Positions 51,101 through 56,535 of a stretch of 64,000 nt of DNA are shown here, piece by piece. Under the pieces are notes generated by a model. It had not been told where the DNA came from and did no database searches. It was given only the letters and a program-made list of their open reading frames with translations. The position numbers and the translations under genes are program-made. This DNA comes from JAYOEY01 sp038116945 (lineage in GTDB: Bacteria; Pseudomonadota; Alphaproteobacteria; MPNO01; UBA2964), in NCBI GenBank assembly GCA_038116945.1, contig JAYOEY010000010.1:58118-122117 (forward strand). The letters are read 5' to 3'. Each line of letters starts with the position of its first letter. The stretch's first letter is position 1.

Positions 51101-51661
51101 ATCAGCGGCGGCGCGGGGGACGACAGGCTTTACGGCGACGGCGGCTCGGATGTCCTGAACGGCGGTATCGGCAACGACACGCTCGACGGCGGCTCGGATG
51201 TCCTGAACGGCGGTATCGGCAACGACACGCTCGACGGCGGCTCCGGCGGGGATTTGCTTAATGGCGGTGCGGGTAACGATACCTACGCCATCGCGCGGGG
51301 AGGCGGAGCCGATATCATCAATAACCATCGCGAATCTTCTTTGGACGATACCGTTCTCTACGGTGCCACGGTTGAGTCCGGACAGCTCTGGTTTGCGGCG
51401 GCTGGCAACGACCTGGTCGTGCGTATTATCGGCACGGAAGACAGCGTCACAGTCGAGGATTGGTTCGTCGGAGCGGACAACAGGGTGGACTTTGAAGTCG
51501 CCAGCGGCGAGAGGCTGATAGCGGCCGATGTTCAGAATCTGGTCGATGCCATGGTGTCGTTCAACCCGCCCGCGGTGGGCACGACCAGCCTCGCCGACGC
51601 CGGTTTCGAAGACAGCGCGCTGAGCACGCTCGCCGCAGCCATCGGAAACGCCTGGAAATAG
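42155..51661 (+). CDS. Giant RTX metalloprotease/adhesin-like type I secretion substrate
   Basis: A 3168-residue protein with no Sec signal and a C-terminal RTX tail, hence a probable type I cargo. Order: N-terminal CLCRAC; M10 serralysin-like protease (about 85-300) with zinc motif HEIGHALGLKH at 217-227 and Met-turn at Met255; a first small RTX region (about 350-480); five VCBS repeats (about 686-1327); LYF block 1 (1328-1715); a cadherin-like domain; VCBS repeat 6 (1840-1969); LYF block 2 (1970-2348); another cadherin-like domain; VCBS 7 and a Big-type domain (to about 2697); RTX array (2698-3050) and a secretion-signal region. Serralysins are usually about 500-700 residues, so this is a giant variant, probably a surface or released calcium-dependent protease. 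Confidence 0.9.
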   Translation: MDGSGIITDDVFAAGLIAFAGDHVHGCLCRACLERVSAAGDDSESGDQSSSVVSEPLSSPEIDPTVAATGPVGVALSSLRPIVNESQLSSFAAGLTRGNILPTNTVSYSFLGLGSAGFWSRFSDVDGPYAWSNTEKAQIRLALAQVSNVANLNFVESSDNNLNAAFTFEHFFHNSGLVGISGFPGTSTAGHMGLNIRFLGSEMRLDQSSFGFSVTLHEIGHALGLKHTHDNGGTGAPTFGELGFNVYDKQAYTVMSYNDPYPSTTGFAGNLGILDIYTLHRLYGARAANTGDDVYRSRSYQQTIWDTGGTDTIDMSAGGGLLSTEGTVIDLREGALSYGRFEHSTAALFGIAFGAVVENAVGTRNADTIIGNAADNVLDGGINNGAFSDRLVGGAGNDTYIVDAGTNGQFDRVEENAGEGFDTVRTNVSGYIADANVEAVVFTGSGNADLSIGAGNLTGGAGDDVLSVAGSASLVSNLDGGDGIDMALIARKRSDFSFAIAVNGFSAETLLVAESGETAGAVQSAGGILAQPPPVAPSSEVNIVNLSAADGTEITLTDIEGRAFQDNSLFVSLGLGALNPTLIDFDGDGRGDTQLADINLDGIADRLFHGVGNDFWVSMGTGNGFAAAELILDFGGPTVTGGAHLITAGGSAALDLVFVDGAGHVWYSQSGDDWAVSPEVVEPPPNSAPVIGVSDLSGAVTELPDGAVGEGTATLGDSGTISFSDVDLTDAHTVSVTPQAGGYRGALTAAITNAATGDGSGVVTWSYNVADSALEDLAAGQSLTQLYDVTIDDGAGGMVTQTVTVFVTGTNDAPVFRIGTLGGSVTELPNGDANEGTATLSTAGFISFSDDDSVAHTVRVTPQGAGYLGSFDTTILNIPDTILGRVNWNFSVADSALENLAAGQSLTQLYDITIDDGSGGTLTRTATITLNGADDSNNRAPVVVTADEAGSVTELPDGATGEGTAILTDSGTISFTDLDLTDAHTVSVTHQGGGTLGTLAASITDAATGDGSGIVTWSYSVADSALEDLNSGQSLTQLYDITIDDGSGGSVTRALTISLNGADDAPAPVGNVAPILVLGTLGGSVTELPNGDANEGTATLSATGFISFRDDDSFAHTVSVTPQGNGYLGSFDTTILNIPDTVFGRVNWNFSVADSALENLAAGQSLTQRYDITINDGSGGTLTQTATITLNGADDSNNSAPVVVTADEAGSVTELPDGAAGEGTAILTDSGTISFTDVDLTDAHTVSVTPQAGGYRGALTASITNAATGDGAGAVTWTYNVADAALDNLADGQSLTQLYDVTIDDGNGGTVTRTVTVTLNGADDAVPNIAPTISISSGAEELYFAGSRAGAGVEIFKLSADGVTSQVTDINPGDGNAYPTQFAVFGDALYFQAREASFGAELYKVTKDGTVSLVSDIVAGPDDSRPGNLFAFGDSLYFSAWQVPLSQGANQELFRVRPDGEVELFAEIDPGTGWGGGSFPGGFTEFNGDLYFRADDGTSGANLFRLTSDGVIERAATSAPSTLFSVYDLTEFNGALYFRGIDSEIGQELFRYNIDGTIELVADILPGDEVLSNGITRPRSSAPTEIYAFNGSLYFQARGVDELFRGLWRLDSSGEITEVLANSGSLDQPKSFTEFNGELYFKASSSLYKITADGTVETVAGASPGAVAHLQLFDNALYFYDTSGMRRIEADGTITNVALGASPYHFGPNFTLFRSGAAQKSTDEDSPLTITGVSLSDPDAGSSPLTVGLSVVNGTLAFANASGLVFTDADGSDGRLSFSGTLSALNAAFAAGLVYTPDANFFGSDTLSISVDDGAGGTATATESITVVSDGIDEPVGGSNSAPVVGAADLSGAVTELPDGAAGEGTATLSDSGTISFSDVDLTDAHTVSVTPQAGGYRGTLTASVTNASTGDGAGAVTWTYNVADAALDNLADGQSLTQLYDVTIDDGNGGTVTRTVTVTLNGADDAAANVAPTISISGGATPDAELYFSAQIPESGVGTGSKFELFKMTADEEFIQVTDLYESGSFPSDITAFGDALYFRARDEFGKHDLFRVGADGIVTKPVDLNPGEADSPSGFTEFNGALYFTARGPETGTELYRVTSNGRVELVVDLNAGTGRGANGHFGLYDGSLYFAGDNGQSGGELFRIDANDSIELVADINSSGHSAPAWITEFNGELYFSADDGILGRELYKLNADGNVELVLDLHAGASDSYIHDLTVFNGSLYFSSGLSEQPREFWRLDSDGTLTEILDGVSSSYPRFTSWSLAGDKLFLGIGPAVYQINSNHEIENIIADSGEHGWSAVTELAGRKYVQSGDSFYRIETNGNISLVDKGNVEMHQFARFAKLEDSSGATGLTTDEDAAITITGISLADPDAGASPLTVDLSVAKGALSFADISGLSFTDADGSDGTLSFSGKLSALNAAFASGLVYTPDANFFGEDNLVIAVDDGAGGTVTATETITVVSDGIDESVGEPVIGTADLTGAVSEIADGAVGEGTATVSDSGAIEFSNVNFGASHTVSVAPNASGYRGALTASITDPAAGDGAGVVTWTYNVADAALDDLAAGAVVSELFTVTITDANGVSDQRTVAVQITGSNDAPILQADVFSTAADKAFTGNLFADNGNGIDSDPDGDTLAVTNIGIQATTLGGVVTVVSNGDFAYIPPVGLSGDDSFTYTVSDGNGGTATRTVSITVTSADEMLVGDGSDDILEGGSGDDTLDGGDGNDTLFGDENSIFDTAFGLHDALSEEAGVASAATPAGNDRLYGRAGDDRLFGGGGSDMLYGDTGLDTLDGGAGDDTLDGGTGDDTLDGGDGDDTASYAGDAGSVRANLLQGWAVDGSGGADRLWNIENITGSAQADHFYGSAGSNTLSGGDGNDMLQGGAGDDTLRGDAGNDFLDGGAGADTLDGGEGSDWADYRYAGEGVTADLSTGLGTGGEALGDRYSSIENLQGSGHGDRLTGNDDVNTFWAEGGDDEVHGLGGNDWISGGAGDDRLYGDGGSDVLNGGIGNDTLDGGSDVLNGGIGNDTLDGGSGGDLLNGGAGNDTYAIARGGGADIINNHRESSLDDTVLYGATVESGQLWFAAAGNDLVVRIIGTEDSVTVEDWFVGADNRVDFEVASGERLIAADVQNLVDAMVSFNPPAVGTTSLADAGFEDSALSTLAAAIGNAWK
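44210..46138 (+). repeat. Five tandem VCBS repeats in the RTX protein
   Basis: Units of about 125-133 residues start at 44210, 44585, 44966, 45365 and 45746, each beginning N-x-AP and containing VTELPDG, GTISF, LAAGQSLTQ-YD-TIDDG and a closing Asn-Gly/Asp turn. Units 2 and 4 are close to identical, and so are 3 and 5 in their first half. A sixth unit lies at 47672-48061 and a divergent seventh at about 49567-49937. Confidence 0.85.
46139..47300 (+). repeat. LYF repeat block 1 (about eight units)
   Basis: About eight imperfect repeats of some 45-50 residues, each with FNG-x-LYF-x-A followed by G-x-ELF/LYK-(L/V)-x-x-DG and then a run such as VELVADI-PG. The layout resembles ELWxxDGT-type beta-propeller blades. 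It lies between VCBS 5 and a cadherin-like domain. Confidence 0.7.
48065..49200 (+). repeat. LYF repeat block 2 (about eight units)
   Basis: A second block of about eight LYF units, ELYFSAQ through ELYFSADDG to the more divergent KLFLGIG and KYVQSGD. It follows VCBS unit 6, just as block 1 follows VCBS 5, and each block is followed by a cadherin-like domain, indicating a larger segment duplication. Its DNA is less GC-rich than the flanking VCBS sequence. Confidence 0.7.
50248..51300 (+). repeat. RTX calcium-binding nonapeptide array
   Basis: Roughly 25-30 copies of GGxGxDxLx in several runs, separated by non-repeat linkers at about 50345-50420, 50595-50700 and 50885-50990. In secreted RTX proteins these fold as a beta-roll when calcium binds outside the cell. 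The final 120 residues carry the uncleaved secretion signal. Confidence 0.9.
51143..51238 (+). repeat. Exact 48-bp tandem duplication in the RTX array
   Basis: The 48 bases at 51143-51190 repeat exactly at 51191-51238, with partial identity a few bases further on each side. It adds 16 residues, so it breaks the nine-residue period of the array (one GGSDVLN unit of seven). Confidence 0.85.
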
Positions 51662-51780
51662 CAGCGCGCCGTCGTCCCGAAAGCCCCTGCCGTCCCAACT
51701 TGGCGGAACCTCATCGGTAAAGTATGACTCTTTCCTCCGGCGATCGCCGGAACTGGGATGGTTCGAAAGGGAGTGACGGT

Positions 51781-52776
51781 ATGGCGGTGCGGCTCGGAAT
51801 GCGGTTCGACGGATTCGACGACGTGCGCGAAACCATCGAAGTCGCCGAGGCGGCGGAGAAAGCGGGCGCGAACTCGATCTGGATGGCGGAGCATCTCGGC
51901 TATCGCGAGGCGGCGGTATCCTGCACGGGTTTCCTGATGAAGACGCAGCGCGCCATGGTTCTGCCGACCGCGGTGATGCCTTACCTGTGGCATCCGACAC
52001 CGACGGCGATGCAGTTCGCAACCATGGCGGAGCTCGCACCGGGCAGGGTCGGCATCGCGGTGTCGGTCGGCAACCTCCTGAACCTTCGGGAATCGGGCGT
52101 GCCGAAACCGGAGAAACCCGTCCGCGTGATCCGCGAATATGTCGAGGCGTTGCGAGGCCTGTGGGCGGGCGAGACGATGAACCAGGACGGTGCGGTCTGG
52201 AAGCTCGACGGCGCGCGGCTTGCCTTCACGCCAAAGGAGCCGATCCCTGTTTTTGTCGCCTCGACGGGGCCGCAGGTCCTCAGGCTTGCCGGCCGGATTG
52301 CCGACGGGGTGCTTTTCTCCGGCGGGCTGTCGCTCGAATTCACGAAACAGTGCGCGGCGCTCGCCGACGAAGGCGTGGCGGCGGCCGGACGCCGGCCCGA
52401 GGACGTGCGCAAGGCCGGTTTCGTCTATTTCTCCTGTTCCGAAGACGGCACCACGGCGATCGAGGCCAACCGGCGCAAGATCGCTTTCCTGTTCCGTAAC
52501 CCGGCGCAGGCCGAGAACGTTCATTCGGTCGATATTCCGATCGACCATCAGGCAATCATGGACAAGGTGCGCGACCGGGATATCGAGGGCGCGGCGCGGC
52601 TGATACCGCCCGAAGCGGTGCAGCAGTTCACCGTTGCCGGTACGCCCGACGAATGCCGCGCCGGTCTTCAGGCCTATATCGATGCCGGCGTCGATGAGCC
52701 GGTCATCGAGGTCTCGGGCACCGCGGAAGAAAAGCGGCTCGCGCTTGAGGTCATCCGCGAATTCACATCGTCGTGA
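51781..52776 (+). CDS. LLM-class flavin-dependent oxidoreductase (first of a tandem pair)
   Basis: A 331-residue luciferase-like TIM-barrel enzyme. Typical parts: VRLGMRFDGFDDVRETIEVAEAAEKAGANSIWMAEHLGYRE (2-42), TPTAMQFATMAELAPGRVGIAVSVGN (about 71-96) and GRIADGVLFSGGLS near 178. ATG at 51781 has AGGGAG 8 bp upstream; an earlier in-frame ATG at 51724 has none. It shares length, order and many residues with the next gene (330 residues), 49 bp downstream, so the two are tandem duplicates. Cofactor (FMN or F420) and substrate are unknown. It is 119 bp after the RTX gene; a shared function is not implied. Confidence 0.85.
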   Translation: MAVRLGMRFDGFDDVRETIEVAEAAEKAGANSIWMAEHLGYREAAVSCTGFLMKTQRAMVLPTAVMPYLWHPTPTAMQFATMAELAPGRVGIAVSVGNLLNLRESGVPKPEKPVRVIREYVEALRGLWAGETMNQDGAVWKLDGARLAFTPKEPIPVFVASTGPQVLRLAGRIADGVLFSGGLSLEFTKQCAALADEGVAAAGRRPEDVRKAGFVYFSCSEDGTTAIEANRRKIAFLFRNPAQAENVHSVDIPIDHQAIMDKVRDRDIEGAARLIPPEAVQQFTVAGTPDECRAGLQAYIDAGVDEPVIEVSGTAEEKRLALEVIREFTSS

Positions 52777-52825
52777 AATCATCGCTTCGGCCCTCAAGGG
52801 CCCGGGCGTCAGGAAAGGGATTAAC

Positions 52826-53818
52826 ATGACCGCGAAAATCGGCATCCGGTTCGACGGGTTCGAGGACGTCGGCGAAACCATTCGGGTCTCCAAACTGGCG
52901 GAGGAAGCCGGGGCCGGCGGGCTCTGGATGACCGAGCATATCGGCTACCGAGAATCGATGGTGTCCTGCATGGCGTTCGCGATGGCCACCGAGCGTGCCA
53001 TGGTGGTGCCCGCTGCGGTCACGCCCTACCTGTTTCATCCGACGCCGACGGCGATGGCGCTGGCCACCATGGCGGAAGCGTTTCCCGGACGCGTCGGCGT
53101 GTCGGTCGCCATCGGCAATACGCTGGATCTGAAGGAATCGGGAAAGAGTCCCGAAAATCCGGTGCAGGCAGTGGACGATTTCGTGGCGGATCTTCGCGCC
53201 CTCTGGACGATGGAGCCGGTTTCGCGCGCGGGCGGCGAGGCCTACGGCCTCGATGGCGCGCGTATGGCGTTTCCCTGCCCGGAACCTGTGCCGGTTTACG
53301 TCATGGCTCTCGGCAGCGATGTCGCGGAAAAGGCCGGCCGCATCGCCGACGGGGTGCTGATGTCGGCCGGTTTCTCGGTGCCGTTCGTGCGCCGCTGCCT
53401 GGGGCTTGCGTCGAAGGCGGCCGCGGATGAAGGGCGCGACCCGGCCGATTTGCGGACCGCTGCCTTTATCCATTTCGCGGTATCGGAGGACGGTAAGGCG
53501 GCGCGCGAGTCGGTGCGGAAAAAGCTCGCCTTCCTGTTCCGCAACCGGCTGATGGCAGAGAACATCGCATCGTCCGGCATTCCCATCGACCAGGATGCGA
53601 TTGTCGAGGCGGTGGCGGCCCGCGATCTGGACAGGGCCGCGACCTTCGTACCGGACGATGCGATCGATGCGTTCGGCGTCGCCGGCACGGTGGAGGAATG
53701 CGCGCGCAGCCTCGAATCCTATGTCGAGACCGGCCTGCAGGAACCGGTGATCCAGGTCTCGGGCAGCGAAGAGGAAAAGACGCTCGCCCTTCGGGTGATC
53801 CGCGAATTCACGGGCTGA
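52826..53818 (+). CDS. LLM-class flavin-dependent oxidoreductase (second of a tandem pair)
   Basis: A 330-residue paralogue of the preceding gene product. Matching segments are KIGIRFDGFEDVGETIRVSKLAEEAGAGGLWMTEHIGYRES (4-44), TPTAMALATMAEAFPGRVGVSVAIGN and GRIADGVLMSAGFS, with the same C-terminal EEEKTLALRVIREF. The start MTAKIG at 52826 is preceded by AGGAAAGGGA; the frame is open further upstream only because it reads over the end of the neighbour. The two may form a heteromer like bacterial luciferase LuxAB, or act on related substrates. A hairpin follows the stop. Confidence 0.87.
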   Translation: MTAKIGIRFDGFEDVGETIRVSKLAEEAGAGGLWMTEHIGYRESMVSCMAFAMATERAMVVPAAVTPYLFHPTPTAMALATMAEAFPGRVGVSVAIGNTLDLKESGKSPENPVQAVDDFVADLRALWTMEPVSRAGGEAYGLDGARMAFPCPEPVPVYVMALGSDVAEKAGRIADGVLMSAGFSVPFVRRCLGLASKAAADEGRDPADLRTAAFIHFAVSEDGKAARESVRKKLAFLFRNRLMAENIASSGIPIDQDAIVEAVAARDLDRAATFVPDDAIDAFGVAGTVEECARSLESYVETGLQEPVIQVSGSEEEKTLALRVIREFTG

Positions 53819-53841
53819 GAGGCGAGCGTTGTTTTCGGGTT

Positions 53842-53870
53842 CGGGGCCGCCCTGGTTCCGGGCGGCCCCG
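53842..53870. terminator. Strong hairpin between convergent genes
   Basis: An 11-bp GC-rich stem (53842-53852 with 53860-53870) encloses a 7-base loop in the 68-bp gap between the stops of the second LLM gene and the MBL-fold gene. There is no T-tract on either side, so it may stop transcription only with Rho or protect RNA ends. Confidence 0.5.
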
Positions 53871-53886
53871 CGTCAACGGGAACAGG

Positions 53887-55323
53887 CTATTTCGACCCGG
53901 CTGCGAAACGCACCTGCTCGAACGGGACTTTCTGCCCGTGGATCGGCAGGACGGTATCGATATCGAGTTTCAGCCGTTGCAGGTTCTCCCACAGATTGGC
54001 GGTGAAGACGTTGACTGATTTGGGGGCGGCCGGTTCCTTGAGAAGCGCACGGCCGCTATAGACATCCGCCACGACCATAATCTTCTCCGCCGGCAGATAG
54101 GCAATCAGGATGCCTGAATTATGCAGATTGCCCTTCACCAGATGGAGTTCGACGTTGCGGCTGCCGTCGGTCATGACGCGCCTGTCGCCGACGCCCAGGA
54201 ACTTTGCCCGCTTGCCCGATTTCGCCAGCGCGTCGGGTCTCAGGCTGTGTTTGTCGGCGTAGATGCGTTTGTAGAACGGCACGTTGATGTCGTGGGTAAC
54301 GATGGTCGCACCGGCCGCGGCAAAGGCCCGCAACCCGCCCGAATGGTCGAAATGATGGTGCGTGTTGACCACGTAGCGGATCGGCTTTGACGGAACCAGC
54401 TCCCGTGTGGCCTTCATCACCGCATTGGCGCGCCCGTCGCTGAGCGGACCTTCGATGACGATTACATGGTCTTTCATCTCGATTGCGACCGAATGGTGCG
54501 AGCCGCCCGTGATATACCAGACGCCGTCGGCGATCTTGTCGGTCTTCACGCGTCCGCCGCCGCGGCGCATGCCTTCCGGCGGGGCGATGTCGGCTGCGGC
54601 GTTCGGGGCCACCTTGTCGACCGTCAGGTCGAACGACGGGAAGCCTTCAGTCTTCGATGAAATCTTCATAGGAAACGGTATGCCGCCAACCTTCTTGTAG
54701 TTCGAATAGACGGTTGCGACATGCATGTCGCCGAAGACCGGGTTCGCGACCCAGGCATCGACCCCGTGCAGGCGGTTATCCTTGCCGAACCAGGCCGTGG
54801 CGCGGAAGGCTCCCTTTTTGCCGAACGATGCGACCCGGTAGGTCTTGCCGCCGGCAGTCTTCGTCGATAGCGTCGCATTGGCTGCCTGGAGCGCCTTCAC
54901 CACACCGTGGGGGCTGGTCCAGAGTTCGTGATGCAGACCGGCAGTGCCCCGCGCCGCGCTCGCGGTCTTGCCGCGCCAGCTCCAGCCGACCTCGCCGGCG
55001 AGACCGGCATTGCGCTTCTGCGTGCCCGCGACAGGCTGTCGGCCGCCGCCCCGCGGCGGGTTTTCGCCTTGCGTGACGCTGCGTTCCAGTGTCATCGCGC
55101 CGGTACCGTAATTGGCGGTCAGCGCGTAATGGGTCAGGTTGAAGCGCGGCCACGGTTCGTTCGGGTGGATGCTCTGACCCACCGCGTAGAACGACCCCTT
55201 GCCGGAGTAGCCGATCGACTTGACCTTGTCGGCGCCCATCGCTTTTGCGATATCGTCGAGATTCTGGGCATACGCGATGCCCGGCGCCAGCAGAATGACG
55301 CCTAACAGACTGGAAATCTTCAT
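53887..55323 (-). CDS. Exported metallo-beta-lactamase-fold hydrolase
   Basis: A 478-residue protein with a signal peptide (1-20, ending AYAQ). Residues 25-240 form a long N-terminal region rich in beta strands; the MBL domain follows, with the zinc motif HxHxDH as His322, His324, Asp326 and His327 in NTHHHFDHSGG, then GNLHNSG (His near 395) and the terminal LPIHG. Such exported enzymes hydrolyse esters, lactones or sulphates, and the SoxH/QuinoH-like subgroup has this layout. It is last of a minus-strand row with the M24 protein (88 bp), gentisate-dioxygenase-like and monooxygenase genes. Substrate unknown. Confidence 0.85.
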   Translation of the reverse strand: MKISSLLGVILLAPGIAYAQNLDDIAKAMGADKVKSIGYSGKGSFYAVGQSIHPNEPWPRFNLTHYALTANYGTGAMTLERSVTQGENPPRGGGRQPVAGTQKRNAGLAGEVGWSWRGKTASAARGTAGLHHELWTSPHGVVKALQAANATLSTKTAGGKTYRVASFGKKGAFRATAWFGKDNRLHGVDAWVANPVFGDMHVATVYSNYKKVGGIPFPMKISSKTEGFPSFDLTVDKVAPNAAADIAPPEGMRRGGGRVKTDKIADGVWYITGGSHHSVAIEMKDHVIVIEGPLSDGRANAVMKATRELVPSKPIRYVVNTHHHFDHSGGLRAFAAAGATIVTHDINVPFYKRIYADKHSLRPDALAKSGKRAKFLGVGDRRVMTDGSRNVELHLVKGNLHNSGILIAYLPAEKIMVVADVYSGRALLKEPAAPKSVNVFTANLWENLQRLKLDIDTVLPIHGQKVPFEQVRFAAGSK

Positions 55324-55411
55324 TTTTCTGGTTCCTCCCGATTGCCCGCCGGATGGCGAGGCGTCCTGTAACCGGAGTAAAACAGTCGGGTTTCGGGTAT
55401 TATTCCCGGCT

Positions 55412-56527
55412 TCAGCCGATGCGGTAGAGCGTGTCCGTATCTGTCGTGTCCGACAGCAGCTCGCAGCCCGTCGCGGTCACCGCCACCATGTCCTTTAGCT
55501 GCAGCCCGAACCCGTGGCCGGTGCGATAGACCAGTGGCTCCATGCCGAGCACCATGTTTTCCTCGATCGCGTAGTCGCGATATTTCCCGAGATACGGATC
55601 CTCGTGCAGATGCAGCCCGATTCCGTGCCCGACGAAGGAAATCGGCGGCAGGCCGAGCTCGCCGAACTTTTCGAGGAAGATTTCATAGACCCGCTTCGCG
55701 CTTGCCCCCGGGCGGATGGCATCCATGACGCGGTACTTGCAGTCGACCAGGTTCTCCCAGATGCGGACCGCCTCCGGCGGCGGATCGCCGACAGACGCCG
55801 TGCGGCAGACGCCCGCATGATAGCCGCCGATGATCGAGAAGATTTCCACGCGGCAGATATCGCCGGACTGAAGGATGCGTTCCGACGGGCCGACATTGGG
55901 CAGTTCCGACCGCGGGCCGGTGGCCACGATCATCAGCTTGAAATGCTCGGCGCCCTGTTCGTAGACCGACCGGGTCAGCGCCGACGCCAGGTCCATCTCG
56001 CTCGACCCCGGCCCCACCGCATCGAACGCGGCGGCGATGGCGGTATCTGATATGCGCGACAGGCGTCGCAGCAGCTCGATCTCCTCTTTCGTCTTGATCT
56101 GGCGCAGCCGGTCGAAAATGTCGTCGGCAGGCTCGAAATCGGCGTCCGGCAGGTAACCGGAGAGCCGGGCCATGTCGCCCGCCGGCAGGTAGGCCATCTC
56201 GATCCCGATCCGGCCCTTGCCGACGCCGAGCCCGCCCAGCATGTCGGCCAGGATTTTCATCGCGTCGTCGGTGAACTCTCCCCACACATGGATGTCCGCG
56301 TCGGGCAGGCGGCCGCGTACGGTGGTCTCCTCCATGTCGACGCTGAGCACCGAGGCGCGCCCGTCGGCGGTCACCGCCAGCGCTGCGTGCCGCCACCGCA
56401 TCAGGGGCTGCGACGGCACCACGAACCCTGCGCCATAGGCGAAGTTTTCCGGCGAGACCGCGACCAGCGCGTCCAGCCCCTTGGCAGTCATCGCTGCCTG
56501 CTGCTTTTCGATAACGTCTTTTCTCAT
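55412..56527 (-). CDS. M24 pita-bread-fold protein with lost metal ligands
   Basis: A 371-residue protein of the creatinase/Xaa-Pro-aminopeptidase fold: an N-terminal creatinase-like domain (1-140) and a catalytic domain. In the metal site the first Asp is Glu228 (RVEIF), the second Asp is Gly239 (YHAGVCRT), His301 (GHGIG) and Glu330 (GMEP) remain, and the last Glu is Lys345 (LKDM). Three of five ligands are therefore changed, so a dinuclear peptidase is unlikely; creatinase itself works without metals and cuts a C-N bond. The gene lies 8 bp after the gentisate-dioxygenase-like gene and probably belongs to that catabolic operon. Confidence 0.84.
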   Translation of the reverse strand: MRKDVIEKQQAAMTAKGLDALVAVSPENFAYGAGFVVPSQPLMRWRHAALAVTADGRASVLSVDMEETTVRGRLPDADIHVWGEFTDDAMKILADMLGGLGVGKGRIGIEMAYLPAGDMARLSGYLPDADFEPADDIFDRLRQIKTKEEIELLRRLSRISDTAIAAAFDAVGPGSSEMDLASALTRSVYEQGAEHFKLMIVATGPRSELPNVGPSERILQSGDICRVEIFSIIGGYHAGVCRTASVGDPPPEAVRIWENLVDCKYRVMDAIRPGASAKRVYEIFLEKFGELGLPPISFVGHGIGLHLHEDPYLGKYRDYAIEENMVLGMEPLVYRTGHGFGLQLKDMVAVTATGCELLSDTTDTDTLYRIG

Positions 56528-56535
56528 GGATGAAG

